DNA from: Roseinatronobacter domitianus
GTDB taxonomy: Bacteria; Pseudomonadota; Alphaproteobacteria; Rhodobacterales; Rhodobacteraceae
Direction: 5' to 3'
NCBI RefSeq assembly: GCF_023336755.1
Contig: NZ_JALZWP010000012.1
Location: 1-64,000 of the forward strand
Length of the DNA: 64,000 bases
How positions within the stretch are numbered: position 1 is the stretch's first letter; every line of letters begins with the position of its first letter. The position numbers were made by a program, and so were the translations under genes. Positions 42,332 through 51,700 of this stretch are shown piece by piece. Below the pieces are notes generated by a model that searched no databases, had not been told where the DNA came from, and saw only the letters and a program-made list of their open reading frames with translations.

Positions 42332-45012
42332 TGGCGCTTCACCCCGATTTCCCCGACTCCCCGCACGAAATTCTTGACCCGACCATCCGCTGGTTCCCGG
42401 CGGACGAGGCGTTGCGCGACACCGGTATGGAAAAACTCATGCCGCCGCTGGTCGCGGCGCTGCGCGTCAAGGTGAAGGAGTTTCGCGATAGCGGCTATGT
42501 CGGCGCGTCCGACACGAGCAAAAGCCTGCTGAATTGGTGGTTCAACACCCCGCACCTGTTGCCGCAGGCCGATGGCAACATGGCCGAGTTCAAGTATTTC
42601 TTCTCACAGCGTGAGGCGCTGGAAACCATCATCTATCTCTATGACGTCATGGGCGCGAAGGACAAGTCTGACCTGATGCGCTTCGACAGCTCTGGCGCTG
42701 TATCGGCCAGTATGTTCGACGAGACCTGGCGGCGCTATGTCGTAAAAATGGCGACCGGCGCAGGCAAGACCAAGGTGTTAAGCCTTGCTCTGGCGTGGGG
42801 CTATTTCCACAAGCTTTACGAGCCGGATAGCGAGCTGGCCCGAAACTTCCTGCTTATCGCGCCGAATATCATCGTGCTCGACCGCATCTATAAGGATTTT
42901 GAGGGACTACGACTCTTCTACGAAGACCCGGTTATCCCCGACAATGGGTTCGATGGCCGGAACTGGCACGACGACTTCCAATTGACGCTTCACCTTCAAG
43001 ATGAGGTGCGCGTCACCCAGCCGACCGGCAACATCTTCCTGACCAACATCCACCGCGTCTATGCGGGCGAGGACATTCCCCCGACCGCTGACGACGACGA
43101 CACGATGGATTTCTTTCTGGGGAAGCGGCCTACGGGCGGGACAACCGACTCCAAGGTAGACCTTGGGATGATTGTCCGGGACATCGACGAGCTGATGGTG
43201 CTGAACGATGAGGCGCACCATATCCACGATTCACGTCTAGCCTGGTTCAAGTCGATTGAGGACATCCACAATCGCTTGGTCCAGAAAGGCTCTGGCCTCT
43301 CACTACAGGTCGATGTCACGGCTACGCCAAAGCACAACAACGGCGCAATCTTCGTCCAGACCGTGGCCGACTACCCGTTGGTCGAGGCGATTTCGCAGAA
43401 TGTGGTGAAGCACCCGGTCCTGCCCGACGCGGCAAGCCGAGCGAAGTTGGCCGAGCGCCAGAGCGCGAAATACACAGAGAAATACGCCGACTATCTTGAC
43501 CTTGGCGTTATCGAATGGCGCAAAGCTTACGAAGAGCACCAGAAGATGGGCAAGAAGGCCATCCTCTTCGTGATGACCGATGATACCAAGAACTGCGACG
43601 ATGTGGCGGCCTATCTCGAAGGCACCTACCCTGATTTGAAGGACTCGGTCCTGGTCATTCACACCAAGGCAAACGGCGAGCTTTCAAAAGCAGCCAGCGG
43701 CAAGAAGAAGGAAGAGCTAGAAGAGTTGCGCAAGGACGCCAATGAAATTGACGACCCCACCAGCCCCTACAAGGCAGTTGTATCCGTCCTGATGCTCAAA
43801 GAGGGCTGGGATGTGCGCAATGTGACAACGATTGTCGGGCTGCGCGCATACAGTGCCCAGAGCAACATCCTGCCCGAGCAGACCTTGGGTCGCGGCCTGC
43901 GGAAGATGTACCCCGGCGGTGTCGAGGAATATTTGAGCGTTGTCGGCACCGACGCCTTTATGGAGTTTGTCGAGTCCATCCAAGCCGAGGGCGTCGAGCT
44001 TGAACGCAAACCCATGGGGTCAGGCACCAAGCCCAAGACGCCGATTGTCGTGGAGGTGGATAAAGAAGACCCAGACAAAGACCTAGATTCGCTCGACATC
44101 GAAATCCCAGTTCTGACCCCCCGGATTTACCGAGAATACAAGAACCTAGCCGACCTTGATGTGTCCTCGTTCAGCCATCAGAATGTTATCTACCAAAGTT
44201 TTAGCGAGGAAGAGCAGCGCGAGATTGTCTTCAAGGACATCACGACCGGCGTGGTGACGCATACAACTGTCCTCGATACCGCGGGCATTGCTGACTATCG
44301 AAGTGTCATCGGCTACTTCACCAAGACCATTATGGATGATTTGCGCTTGGTCAGTGGCTATGACGTTCTCTATGGCAAGGTGAAGTCCTTTGTTCAAGAC
44401 CATCTGTTCGGGACGACCATTGACCTTGAAAGTGCCAATACGCTGCGGAACTTGTCAGAGCTAGCCGCGACGAAGACCATCTTGGAGAGCTTCAAGAAGG
44501 CCATCAACGCCCTGACTGTGAAAGACCGAGGCGACGCAGAAATCCGCGATACCATCAAGCTACGGAACACCCGTCCCTTTGTCGTCAAAGAGCAAGGCTA
44601 CATCGTCCCGAAACGCAGCCTCTTCAACCGTGTGATTGGCGATAGTCATCTTGAACTTCGGTTCGCAAGCTTTCTTGAGGGCTGTAACGAGGTTCAGGCA
44701 TACGCCAAGAACTACTTCGCGGTTCACTTCAAGATTGACTATGTGAACGCTGATGGAAGCATCTCGAACTACTACCCGGATTTCATCGTCAAGCTCAAAA
44801 ATAGCCGTGTCTTCATCGTCGAAACAAAGGGTCAGGAAGACCTGGATGTGCCATTGAAGATGGAGCGCTTGCGGCAATGGTGCGAAGACATCAACTCTGC
44901 GCAATCCGAAGTGCACTTCGATTTCGTCTATGTTGATGAAGAAAGCTTTGAAAAATACAAACCAAAATCATTCAGTCAGCTTTCTTCAAGCTTCGTTGAG
45001 TATAAGGGGTAG
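42331..45012 (+). CDS. res: type III restriction-modification nuclease/helicase (Res)
   Basis: This 893-residue protein has Walker A TGAGKTK at about 142, LNDEAHH at about 292, TATPKH at about 330 and the motif VI region QTLGRGLRK at about 517. A C-terminal PD-(D/E)xK-like nuclease site lies at about 815-834 (YYPDFIV...FIVETKG). It uses ATP to translocate or scan and cuts when two sites meet. The start is at 42331, overlapping the mod stop. Confidence 0.92.
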   Translation: MALHPDFPDSPHEILDPTIRWFPADEALRDTGMEKLMPPLVAALRVKVKEFRDSGYVGASDTSKSLLNWWFNTPHLLPQADGNMAEFKYFFSQREALETIIYLYDVMGAKDKSDLMRFDSSGAVSASMFDETWRRYVVKMATGAGKTKVLSLALAWGYFHKLYEPDSELARNFLLIAPNIIVLDRIYKDFEGLRLFYEDPVIPDNGFDGRNWHDDFQLTLHLQDEVRVTQPTGNIFLTNIHRVYAGEDIPPTADDDDTMDFFLGKRPTGGTTDSKVDLGMIVRDIDELMVLNDEAHHIHDSRLAWFKSIEDIHNRLVQKGSGLSLQVDVTATPKHNNGAIFVQTVADYPLVEAISQNVVKHPVLPDAASRAKLAERQSAKYTEKYADYLDLGVIEWRKAYEEHQKMGKKAILFVMTDDTKNCDDVAAYLEGTYPDLKDSVLVIHTKANGELSKAASGKKKEELEELRKDANEIDDPTSPYKAVVSVLMLKEGWDVRNVTTIVGLRAYSAQSNILPEQTLGRGLRKMYPGGVEEYLSVVGTDAFMEFVESIQAEGVELERKPMGSGTKPKTPIVVEVDKEDPDKDLDSLDIEIPVLTPRIYREYKNLADLDVSSFSHQNVIYQSFSEEEQREIVFKDITTGVVTHTTVLDTAGIADYRSVIGYFTKTIMDDLRLVSGYDVLYGKVKSFVQDHLFGTTIDLESANTLRNLSELAATKTILESFKKAINALTVKDRGDAEIRDTIKLRNTRPFVVKEQGYIVPKRSLFNRVIGDSHLELRFASFLEGCNEVQAYAKNYFAVHFKIDYVNADGSISNYYPDFIVKLKNSRVFIVETKGQEDLDVPLKMERLRQWCEDINSAQSEVHFDFVYVDEESFEKYKPKSFSQLSSSFVEYKG

Positions 45013-45021
45013 GCAGAAATC

Positions 45022-45783
45022 TTGCCCTTCCCGCTATCGTCCCAGAGCGTCGACGCCATCGCCGACATCATCAGCGGCGGCGGGGGCAACGACACGACGC
45101 CTCCCATCGGCATCTATCGCAGCGGGCCGAAGATCGAGAAATTCATGCGTGCCTGCAACGTCGCTTTCACGGTGAACGGCTCTCGCGTGCCCTCCCTGGT
45201 GGAGTGCCTGATAAATCTCAACAACGGCTTCGAGGCCGAGCAGGTGCTCCCGAGGATCATCGAGGCAGCCGCAGACCCCCGCGACTTCACCCAAGAGCCC
45301 GAACGTCATACCGCCGTGCTCGACCATCTCAACCGCTCGCTGCGCTTCGACGGCTTCGAGCTTCAGCAGCAGGGCGGGCGGATGCGGCTTGTCGAGGCGG
45401 GCAAGAATGTCCTTGTCCTGGCGGAGCTGGCCGGGCTGTCAGAGGTGATCGACTTCGACACGGTGAGCCGCGATCTGGACCGCGCCCTTGCCAGCAGCCA
45501 GACCGACCCCGAGGATGCCGTCACCGCCGCGTGCAGCACGGTCGAGAGCGTGTGCCGGTCGATCCTCATCGAGCTGGGGCAGCCGCTTCCAGCCAAGAAG
45601 GACGTGCAGGGGCTCTACAATGCCGTGAAGCAGCCGCTTGGTCTGTCCCCTGACCGCTCCGACATCGACCCATTGATCGCAGATGATGTGCGACGAATCC
45701 TTTCCGGCCTACCCGCCGAACCGGGCCATCGCCCTGTGGATGAGGAATACGCTGATCCCGCTCGACATGCTGTTCATCGATGA
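45022..45783 (+). CDS. Abi_C-type abortive infection protein, 3' end replaced at a junction
   Basis: The 253-residue frame has a helical N-terminal part and then the Abi_C domain (STVESVCRSILIELGQPLPA; DVQGLYNAVKQPLGLSP; RRILSGL). The family normally continues with a HEPN-like end (GxxxxRNxxGDAHG), which is missing. After RRILSGL, about base 45705, the sequence becomes a DUF192 gene in another frame, leaving about 24 foreign residues. The protein is probably inactive. It lies ten bases after res, as defence genes often do. Confidence 0.75.
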   Translation: MPFPLSSQSVDAIADIISGGGGNDTTPPIGIYRSGPKIEKFMRACNVAFTVNGSRVPSLVECLINLNNGFEAEQVLPRIIEAAADPRDFTQEPERHTAVLDHLNRSLRFDGFELQQQGGRMRLVEAGKNVLVLAELAGLSEVIDFDTVSRDLDRALASSQTDPEDAVTAACSTVESVCRSILIELGQPLPAKKDVQGLYNAVKQPLGLSPDRSDIDPLIADDVRRILSGLPAEPGHRPVDEEYADPARHAVHR

Positions 45784-45967
45784 CGCGGGGGTTATCCAGT
45801 TCATCAAACACGAGGCGCAGCCGAACGACCTCACCCAGGTTCCGGTTCCAACAGGGATCGCGGCGCGGGCGGCCCTTGAGATCAACGGTGGACGGGCGGA
45901 AGAGCTTGGGATTGCGGTCGGGGACCGGGTTCAGCCCATCTGGGCGGAGGGCTGCGAAGGTTCCTAA
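45705..45967 (+). pseudogene. DUF192 gene, 3' fragment
   Basis: This frame encodes AYPPNRAIALWMRNTLIPLD and DMLFIDDAGVIQFIKH up to a normal stop. It is highly similar to the second half of the intact gene at 54932-55426; signal peptide and first half are missing. The loss point coincides with the Abi_C break. Confidence 0.8.
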
Positions 45968-46127
45968 CGCGGAACCGGAACCGCCTGCCGGAGAACCTCT
46001 CACTCAACGCATCTGTTCGGGCGATGCGGTTCACCACAGCGGTCCGGCTCAGCCGCCTCGGGCGCGTTGCATCCCATAGACAGGCGTGACAGATAGGCCG
46101 CCCCGTCAACCACGACCAGATTCACAG

Positions 46128-46337
46128 ATGCACCTCTCTGAACATGACCGCGAAACCCTGTTGAAAACCCTGACCGCTAAGGATCCAGCGATTATTCAGG
46201 CACGGATGGCGAATGCCCTGCTCCTGCTAGCGGAAGGGCTGAGCACGGAAGACGTTGCGGGTCTTCTCTATCTGGACGAGGCGAGCGTCGCCGGATGGCA
46301 GGCTCTGTTCTTTAAACGGAGCCCGAAGGCGGCGTGA
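46128..46337 (+). CDS. small HTH-like hypothetical protein
   Basis: This 69-residue protein has ARMANALLLLAEGLSTEDVA followed by LLYLDEASVAGWQALFF. It resembles the N-terminal helix-turn-helix of IS630-type transposases or related regulators. It could be a short regulator or the surviving start of a transposase. A start 14 codons upstream is also possible. Confidence 0.5.
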   Translation: MHLSEHDRETLLKTLTAKDPAIIQARMANALLLLAEGLSTEDVAGLLYLDEASVAGWQALFFKRSPKAA

Positions 46338-46403
46338 GGCCCACAGAAGGTTGTATTGCGTTTTGCGCTACAGCGGGCCATATCTCTATCAAGGAGAGAC
46401 GCC

Positions 46404-46703
46404 ATGATCAGCCCCGCCGAACGTAAGGACCACCCGATCTCGATGCGTCTGCCCGAGGCGGATGTCGCGATGATTGACCGCGCTGCGGGCCTGCGCGGTC
46501 GGTCCCGGACCGACTTCGTGCGTGAGGCCGCCGTGCGAGCGGCCGAGGAGGTCGTCATGGAGCAGGCGTTGATCAGGATGAGCTCGGAAGGCTTCTCTCA
46601 GTTTATGGACGTGCTGGCGCGCCCTGTCGCGCCGGTCCCGGAGATGGTGCGTGACCTGAAGCGGCCCGCGCCCTGGGAGCCTGGCTACACGTCCAAGGGA
46701 TGA
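46404..46703 (+). CDS. tacA: TacA-like (DUF1778) antitoxin
   Basis: This 99-residue protein has a ribbon-helix-helix N-terminus (HPISMRLPEADVAMIDRAAG) and then LRGRSRTDFVREAAVRAAEE, the DUF1778 signature. The ATG follows AAGGAGAG. It neutralises the acetyltransferase toxin encoded three bases downstream and represses the operon. Confidence 0.9.
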   Translation: MISPAERKDHPISMRLPEADVAMIDRAAGLRGRSRTDFVREAAVRAAEEVVMEQALIRMSSEGFSQFMDVLARPVAPVPEMVRDLKRPAPWEPGYTSKG

Positions 46704-46706
46704 TCT

Positions 46707-47216
46707 GTGAGCCTGTCAGCCCCTGAGCCGCTCACCGCGGCGCATGACGTTTCGGCATTCTCCTGCGGGAAACCTGTTCTGGATCATTGGCTGAAGGCGC
46801 GTGCGCTGTCCAATCAGCAGAAGGGGTTCACAGCCGTTCTCGTGGTTCACGAAGCCGAACGCGTGGTCGGCTACTACGGCCTCGCGCCGATGGCCATAGT
46901 TCCCGCCGCGCTGCCCCGCGCGATCCGGACGGGCCAGCCCCCAAACCCGGTTCCCTGCATCCTGCTCGGCCAGCTTGCGACAGATGCTGGGTGGGCGGGG
47001 CTGGGGATTGGGACCGGTCTTGTGAAGCATGCCCTTCAACGATGCGTTGAGGCGGCCGCCTTGATTGGGGGCAGGGCCCTGATCGTTAACGCCGTAGATG
47101 GGGACGCGGCTGCGTTTTGGAAGCGGCGCGGGTTTGAGGTGTCTAGAGACGATCCCATAGTCCTATTCCGATCGATCGGCGACATCGCAGCCTCTCTGCG
47201 TGAAAGCAGTGCCTGA
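46707..47216 (+). CDS. tacT: TacT-like GNAT acetyltransferase toxin
   Basis: This 169-residue protein has VVGYYGLAPMAIV, the acetyl-CoA loop QLATDAGWAGLGIGTGLVKH and a closing FWKRRGFEV, typical of TacT toxins that acetylate aminoacyl-tRNA. It starts with GTG. The Tn402-like transposon begins 44 bases after its stop. Confidence 0.9.
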   Translation: MSLSAPEPLTAAHDVSAFSCGKPVLDHWLKARALSNQQKGFTAVLVVHEAERVVGYYGLAPMAIVPAALPRAIRTGQPPNPVPCILLGQLATDAGWAGLGIGTGLVKHALQRCVEAAALIGGRALIVNAVDGDAAAFWKRRGFEVSRDDPIVLFRSIGDIAASLRESSA

Positions 47217-47298
47217 AGTCTCTGGGAGTCGTTGGGACCTGATGTTTCCCGATCATGTTGTGTGACCGGCATCGCTATCTGACGCGTTATTGGCACCG

Positions 47299-47880
47299 CT
47301 ATTTGGCTGTTGGGCCTTCGGTGACACCGTTGGCTGCGCGGACGTAGCTGTAGAGGGTGGGCTTTGAAATCCCCATCATGGCGCAGATCCGGCTGATGGG
47401 CGTCTGACGTTCGTTGTATAGACGTACGGCGAGGGCGCGCTTGTCTGCGTTGAGCGCGGGGCGGCGTCCACCCGTTCGTCCCCGGGCCCGGGCGGCTGCG
47501 AGGCCGGCTTGGGTCCGATCGCGGATCAGGGTGCGCTCAAACTCTGCTAGTGCACCGAAGATGTGGAAGGTCAGCTTGCCGGTGGGCGTCGTGGTGTCGA
47601 TCGCTTCGTGCAGGGAGCGCAGGCCGATCTCGTGCTCGTCGAGGTAGCTGACCCAGGCAATGAGGTCCTTGAGCGACCGGCCGAGCCGGTCAAGTCGCCA
47701 AACGACGAGCGTGTCGCCTCCACGGAGGATGTCCTTGAGTTGCACGAGGCCCGGACGGGCGGAGGCCGCACCGGACATCCTGTCGACGATTACCCGTTCA
47801 CAGCCCGCGGCCTCAAGAGCGTCGTGTTGCAGATCGAGGTTCTGGTCATGTGTGGACACCCGCGCGTATCCGATCAGCAT
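47299..47880 (-). CDS. serine resolvase of the transposon (TniR/TnpR-like)
   Basis: This 193-residue protein has GYARVSTHDQNLDLQ with the nucleophile Ser, then VWRLDRLGRSLKDLI and FERTLIRDRTQAGL. A C-terminal HTH follows (ISRICAMMGISKPTLYSYV). It should resolve cointegrates of the surrounding transposon. It points away from tniA. Confidence 0.9.
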   Translation of the reverse strand: MLIGYARVSTHDQNLDLQHDALEAAGCERVIVDRMSGAASARPGLVQLKDILRGGDTLVVWRLDRLGRSLKDLIAWVSYLDEHEIGLRSLHEAIDTTTPTGKLTFHIFGALAEFERTLIRDRTQAGLAAARARGRTGGRRPALNADKRALAVRLYNERQTPISRICAMMGISKPTLYSYVRAANGVTEGPTAK

Positions 47881-47910
47881 GGGAGGCGCCGTTCACATCG
47901 GCGGAACTTA

Positions 47911-48751
47911 GGGTCTGTGGACATTCATCGTGAAGCGATGATGGTAGCTGCGAGATGCCAGTTGGCAGCATAGCTAGACGCTGTCTTTTCGTATCGGGTT
48001 GCTATGGCTCTGAATTCCTTGATCTTTGCGAAGAAGTTTTCGATCAAGTGCCGCCACTTGTAGGCATGTTTATCATAATCGCGTAGGAACTTGCGGTTCG
48101 CTTTTGGTGGGATAATCGCGCTGGCACCGCGCGCATCGAGTTCTGCGAGGAGCCAATCGGTGTCGAACGCTTTGTCGGCCAAGAGAGCATCGAAGGCCAT
48201 GCCATCGATGAGCGGTTCCACGCCCTTCATGTCGTGAGCCTGACCGGGCAGAAGAACGAAGTTGGCCAGGTTTCCGAGCGCGTCGACCAAAGCAACAATC
48301 TTGGTGGTCAATCCGCCACGCGAGCGTCCGATGGCTTGATTTTGAGTCCCCCTTTTGCGCCGCTCGCCTTTTGGTGAGCCTGAACGATCGTGCCGTCGAT
48401 CATTGCGTATTCGAAATCGGGAGTGCCGCTGATTTCTTTGAAAATTCGTTCGAATACGCCACTCTCAGCCCATCTGCGAAACCGTCGGAAAACGCTGTTC
48501 CAGTTGCCGAAATCAGCAGGCAGGTCACGCCACGGTAACCCAGTCCGCACACGCCATAGAACTGCTTCCAGAAACAGACGATTATCCTTGCCCGTCGCAC
48601 CTGCATCGCCCTGCTTGCCAGGCAAGTGTGGCGCAAGAAGGACCCAGACCTCATCTGTCAACACAAACCGCTCTTCATTCATTCAAACCTCCATTTTGGA
48701 AGCTTGAATCAGAAATCAGGCAGGTTGGGAATCCTGAATGTCCACAGACCC
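47911..48751 (-). mobile_element. IS5-family (IS427 group) insertion sequence
   Basis: The 841-base element has perfect 17-base ends GGGTCTGTGGACATTCA (47911-47927) and its complement (48735-48751). It is flanked by TA on both sides, the short duplication typical of this group. It sits between the resolvase and tniA. Confidence 0.95.
47925..48682 (-). CDS. IS5-family transposase made by -1 frameshifting
   Basis: The first frame (48308-48682) begins MNEERFVLTDEVWVLLAPHL and has the first catalytic Asp in AMIDGTIVQAH. The second frame (47925-48311) has VDALGNLANFVLLPG, ADKAFDTDWLL and a late Glu in HLIENFFAKIKEFR. Reading -1 at AAAAGGGGG (about 48347) joins them through GGTQNQAIGRSRGGLTTKI, the standard uninterrupted IS5 sequence. 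So the element is probably intact and expressed by programmed slippage. GGAGG precedes the ATG. Confidence 0.9.
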
Positions 48752-50198
48752 TAGTAGATGGGTAAGGAACTCGTTTGTTCATATCGTTTCCTGACGTAGA
48801 TTGATTTACTGTGTTTTCTTACTCGCAGATCCGTTATTCTTCAATCTGAAGGGAGGTGGTGCGCCATGGGCAAACAAACCGACGTTTCCTTGCCCGCCAA
48901 CGGGCGGACTGAGGCCATAATCCGCTTCGAGGTCCTGCGCCCTCATCTGGAGGACAACGTGCCGCTCGCGCGTGCGGCCGAGGCGGCGGGCGTACCTATC
49001 CGTACCGCGCGGCGCTGGCTCGTACACTTCCGGCAAGACGGCTTGGCGGGCCTTGCCCGGAAGGAGAGAGCCGACCGAAGCCGGCGCCGATTGCCCGAAG
49101 ACCTGGTGCGAATGGTGGAGGGCATGGCGCTCGCCCGACCGCCGCCTTCGGCCGCCACGATCCACCGGCGCTTGTTGGAGATCGCCCCGGAACGGGGGTG
49201 GCCAGTTCCTGCCCCACGCACGGTGCGTGCGATCATCGCCTCCCTCGATCCGGCGATGCGCACGCTCGCACATCATGGACCGGCCGCCTACAGGGACCGC
49301 TACGAGCTGATCCACCGCCACCGAGCCAAGCGGCCCAACGCGCTCTGGCAGTGCGACCACACCGAACTGGACATTCTTGTCGTGACACCGGGTCGGCAAC
49401 CACTGCGCCCTTGGCTGACACTGGTCCTTGATGACCATTCCCGCGCCATCGCGGGGTACAGCCTACTCACCGACGCGCCTTCGGCAATAAACACCGCGCT
49501 TGCGCTGCGGCAAGCCATCTGGCGCAAGGGTGATCCGGACTGGCCGGTCTGCGGAATTCCTGACGTGCTCTATGTCGACCACGGGACCGACTTCACCAGC
49601 ACGCATATCGTACAGGTGGCTGTAGACCTGCGGATGCGCCTCGTACATTCCACCGTTGCCCGCCCCCAAGGGCGGGGGAAAATCGAGCGCCTCTTCGGAA
49701 CCATCAACACTGAACTGCTGACTGACCTCCCCGGTCGCCTCGTGGGTGGCAAGCCTGTAACCACGCCGCGCCTGACGCTCAGCGACCTTGACGCCGCCGT
49801 TCGCGCGTTCATCGTTGAGAACTACAACACACGGCCCCACCCTGCGACCGGCGCGACCCCAAACGCCGCCTGGACTTCGGATGGCTGGCTACCGCGCATG
49901 CCCGACCGGCTTGAAGATCTTGATGAACTGCTCGTTCTGGTCGCGCGCCCCCGCGTGGTCGGGCGCGACGGCATCCGTTTCGGCGGGCTGCGCTACCTCG
50001 ATCCTACGCTCGCCGCTTTCGTGGGAGAACGCGTCACCATCCGCCACGATCCGCGCGACGTGGCTGAAATCCAAGTCTACCACCGCGATCGCTTCCTGTG
50101 TCGTGCCATCAACGCCGAGCACGCGGATCAGACCGTGTCCCTACGCGATGTACAAGCTGCTCGCCGTGCACATCGGAGAGCTCTGCGGGCAGGGATTA

Positions 50199-51574
50199 GA
50201 GAAACGCGCGAAAGTTGGTGATGCCCTGAGGGGCGGCATATCATGGCGGTGTCGAAGCGCCGTCAATTCTCAGCCGAGAAAGGGATATGCCACATGTCAG
50301 ACGATACCATCGCCACACTGCCCGATCCATCCGGATTTTCTCCGGATCCGCTGACCGAGATTATTCGGGACGGGGCGCGCAAGCTGATCGCGCAGGCGAT
50401 CGAGGCGGAACTGGCCACGCTGCTGACCGCGTTCGCCGACGATAAGCTGGAAGACGGCCGTGCCCGGCTGGTGCGCCACGGTCATCTCCCGGAGCGGGAA
50501 ATTCTGACCGGGGTCGGCCCTGTTGCCGTGACGGTGCCGCGTGTGCGAGATCGGGGTGCTGGCGACAACAATGTCACGTTCACGCCCAGCATCCTGCCGC
50601 GGTATCTGCGCAAGGCAAAGTCGGTCGAGGAGCTGCTGCCGTGGCTGTATCTCAAGGGTGTGTCGACCGGCGATTTCACGGAAGCCTTGGAGGCGTTGCT
50701 TGGCCCGAACGCCAAGGGCCTGTCCGCCAAGACCGTCACGCGGCTGAAGGCTGACTGGTGGACGGATTATGAGGCTTGGCAGAAACGCGATCTTGGCGCG
50801 CGGCGGTTTCTCTACATCTGGGCCGATGGGGTCTACTTCAAGCCGCGGATGGCTGAGGAAAAACAATGTGTTCTGGTGATAGTGGGCGCTGATGAATACG
50901 GCCGCAAGGAGTTGCTGGCGATGACCGACGGCTTCCGCGAAAGCACACAAAGCTGGCGCGAGGTGCTGCTCGATCTCAAACGCCGTGGCCTGAAACAGGA
51001 CCCCAAGCTGGCGATCGGCGACGGCGCGCTCGGGTTCTGGACGGCTCTGCGCGAGGTGTTCGCCACGACCAGGGAACAACGGTGTTGGCTCCACAAGACC
51101 ATGAACGTGCTCAATGCGCTGCCGAAATCCGTGCAGGCCAAGGCGAAAGCACATCTGCACGACATCTGGCAGGCCGAGACAAAGGCCAAAGCCAACACCG
51201 CCTTCGATTTCTTTGTCGAAACCTACGGCGTGAAATGGGACAAGGCGGTGGCCAAGCTGGTCAAGGACAGGGATGCGCTGCTGACCTTCTACGATTTCCC
51301 GGCCGAGCAATGGAAACACATCCGGACGTCAAATCCGATCGAGAGCACCTTCGCCACCGTCCGACATAGAACGAAACGCACCAAGGGCTGCCTCAGCCGA
51401 AAGACCGGTCTGGCCATGGCGTTCAAGCTGATGATGTCGGCGCAGAAGAAATGGCGCAAACTCGACGGCCAGAACCGCCTGCCTGAAATCATTGAAGGGG
51501 TTGAGTTCCGCGACGGCCTCCGCCAACTTCAAACCGCCGCCTGATCAAGCGTCACCAACTTCTGCGCATATCTC
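50199..51574 (+). mobile_element. IS256-family insertion sequence in tniA
   Basis: The 1376-base element has imperfect 25-base ends (GAGAAACGCGCGAAAGTTGG at left, GAGATATGCGCAGAAGTTGG read inward at right). It is flanked by AGGGATTA at 50191-50198 and 51575-51582, the 8-bp duplication of IS256 elements. It appears complete and recent. Confidence 0.95.
50294..51544 (+). CDS. IS256-family (Mutator-type) transposase
   Basis: This 416-residue protein has IWADGVYFK (about 175), AIGDGALGFW (about 241) and SNPIESTFATVRHRT (about 348), the DDE residues of IS256 transposases. The region around VTVPRVRDRGAG and WLYLKGVSTGDF is also typical. AAAGGGA lies before the ATG at 50294. Full length. Confidence 0.93.
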   Translation: MSDDTIATLPDPSGFSPDPLTEIIRDGARKLIAQAIEAELATLLTAFADDKLEDGRARLVRHGHLPEREILTGVGPVAVTVPRVRDRGAGDNNVTFTPSILPRYLRKAKSVEELLPWLYLKGVSTGDFTEALEALLGPNAKGLSAKTVTRLKADWWTDYEAWQKRDLGARRFLYIWADGVYFKPRMAEEKQCVLVIVGADEYGRKELLAMTDGFRESTQSWREVLLDLKRRGLKQDPKLAIGDGALGFWTALREVFATTREQRCWLHKTMNVLNALPKSVQAKAKAHLHDIWQAETKAKANTAFDFFVETYGVKWDKAVAKLVKDRDALLTFYDFPAEQWKHIRTSNPIESTFATVRHRTKRTKGCLSRKTGLAMAFKLMMSAQKKWRKLDGQNRLPEIIEGVEFRDGLRQLQTAA

Positions 51575-51700
51575 AGGGATTAACCAACGCATCGCTGCCG
51601 TCTCGGCCAAACCGGACGCTCGCGGCAGCGCAGATATAGAACTCCCATCCCCACGCAAACAGCGGCACCCCCGTCTCAAGATCTATCGAGAGGAGTGAGT

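Larger units (their letters stand above)
48866..51698 (+). pseudogene. tniA: TniA-like Mu-type transposase gene, split by an IS256 element
   Basis: Codons run 48866-50198 and resume 51583-51698 after removal of the IS and one 8-base duplication, giving LRAGI-NQRIAAVSAK at the join and a stop at 51698. The protein has an N-terminal HTH (PIRTARRWLVHFRQDGL) and the DDE core: QCDHTELD (about 160), YVDHGTDF (about 236) and KIERLFG (about 272), with a Mu-type C-terminal barrel. The existing disrupted reading frame runs to 50221 with only the last tail changed, so some activity may remain. Confidence 0.85.

Noticed and set aside
50297-51319. 340-codon minus frame inside the IS256 element
   Set aside because: The transposase on the plus strand accounts for the region.
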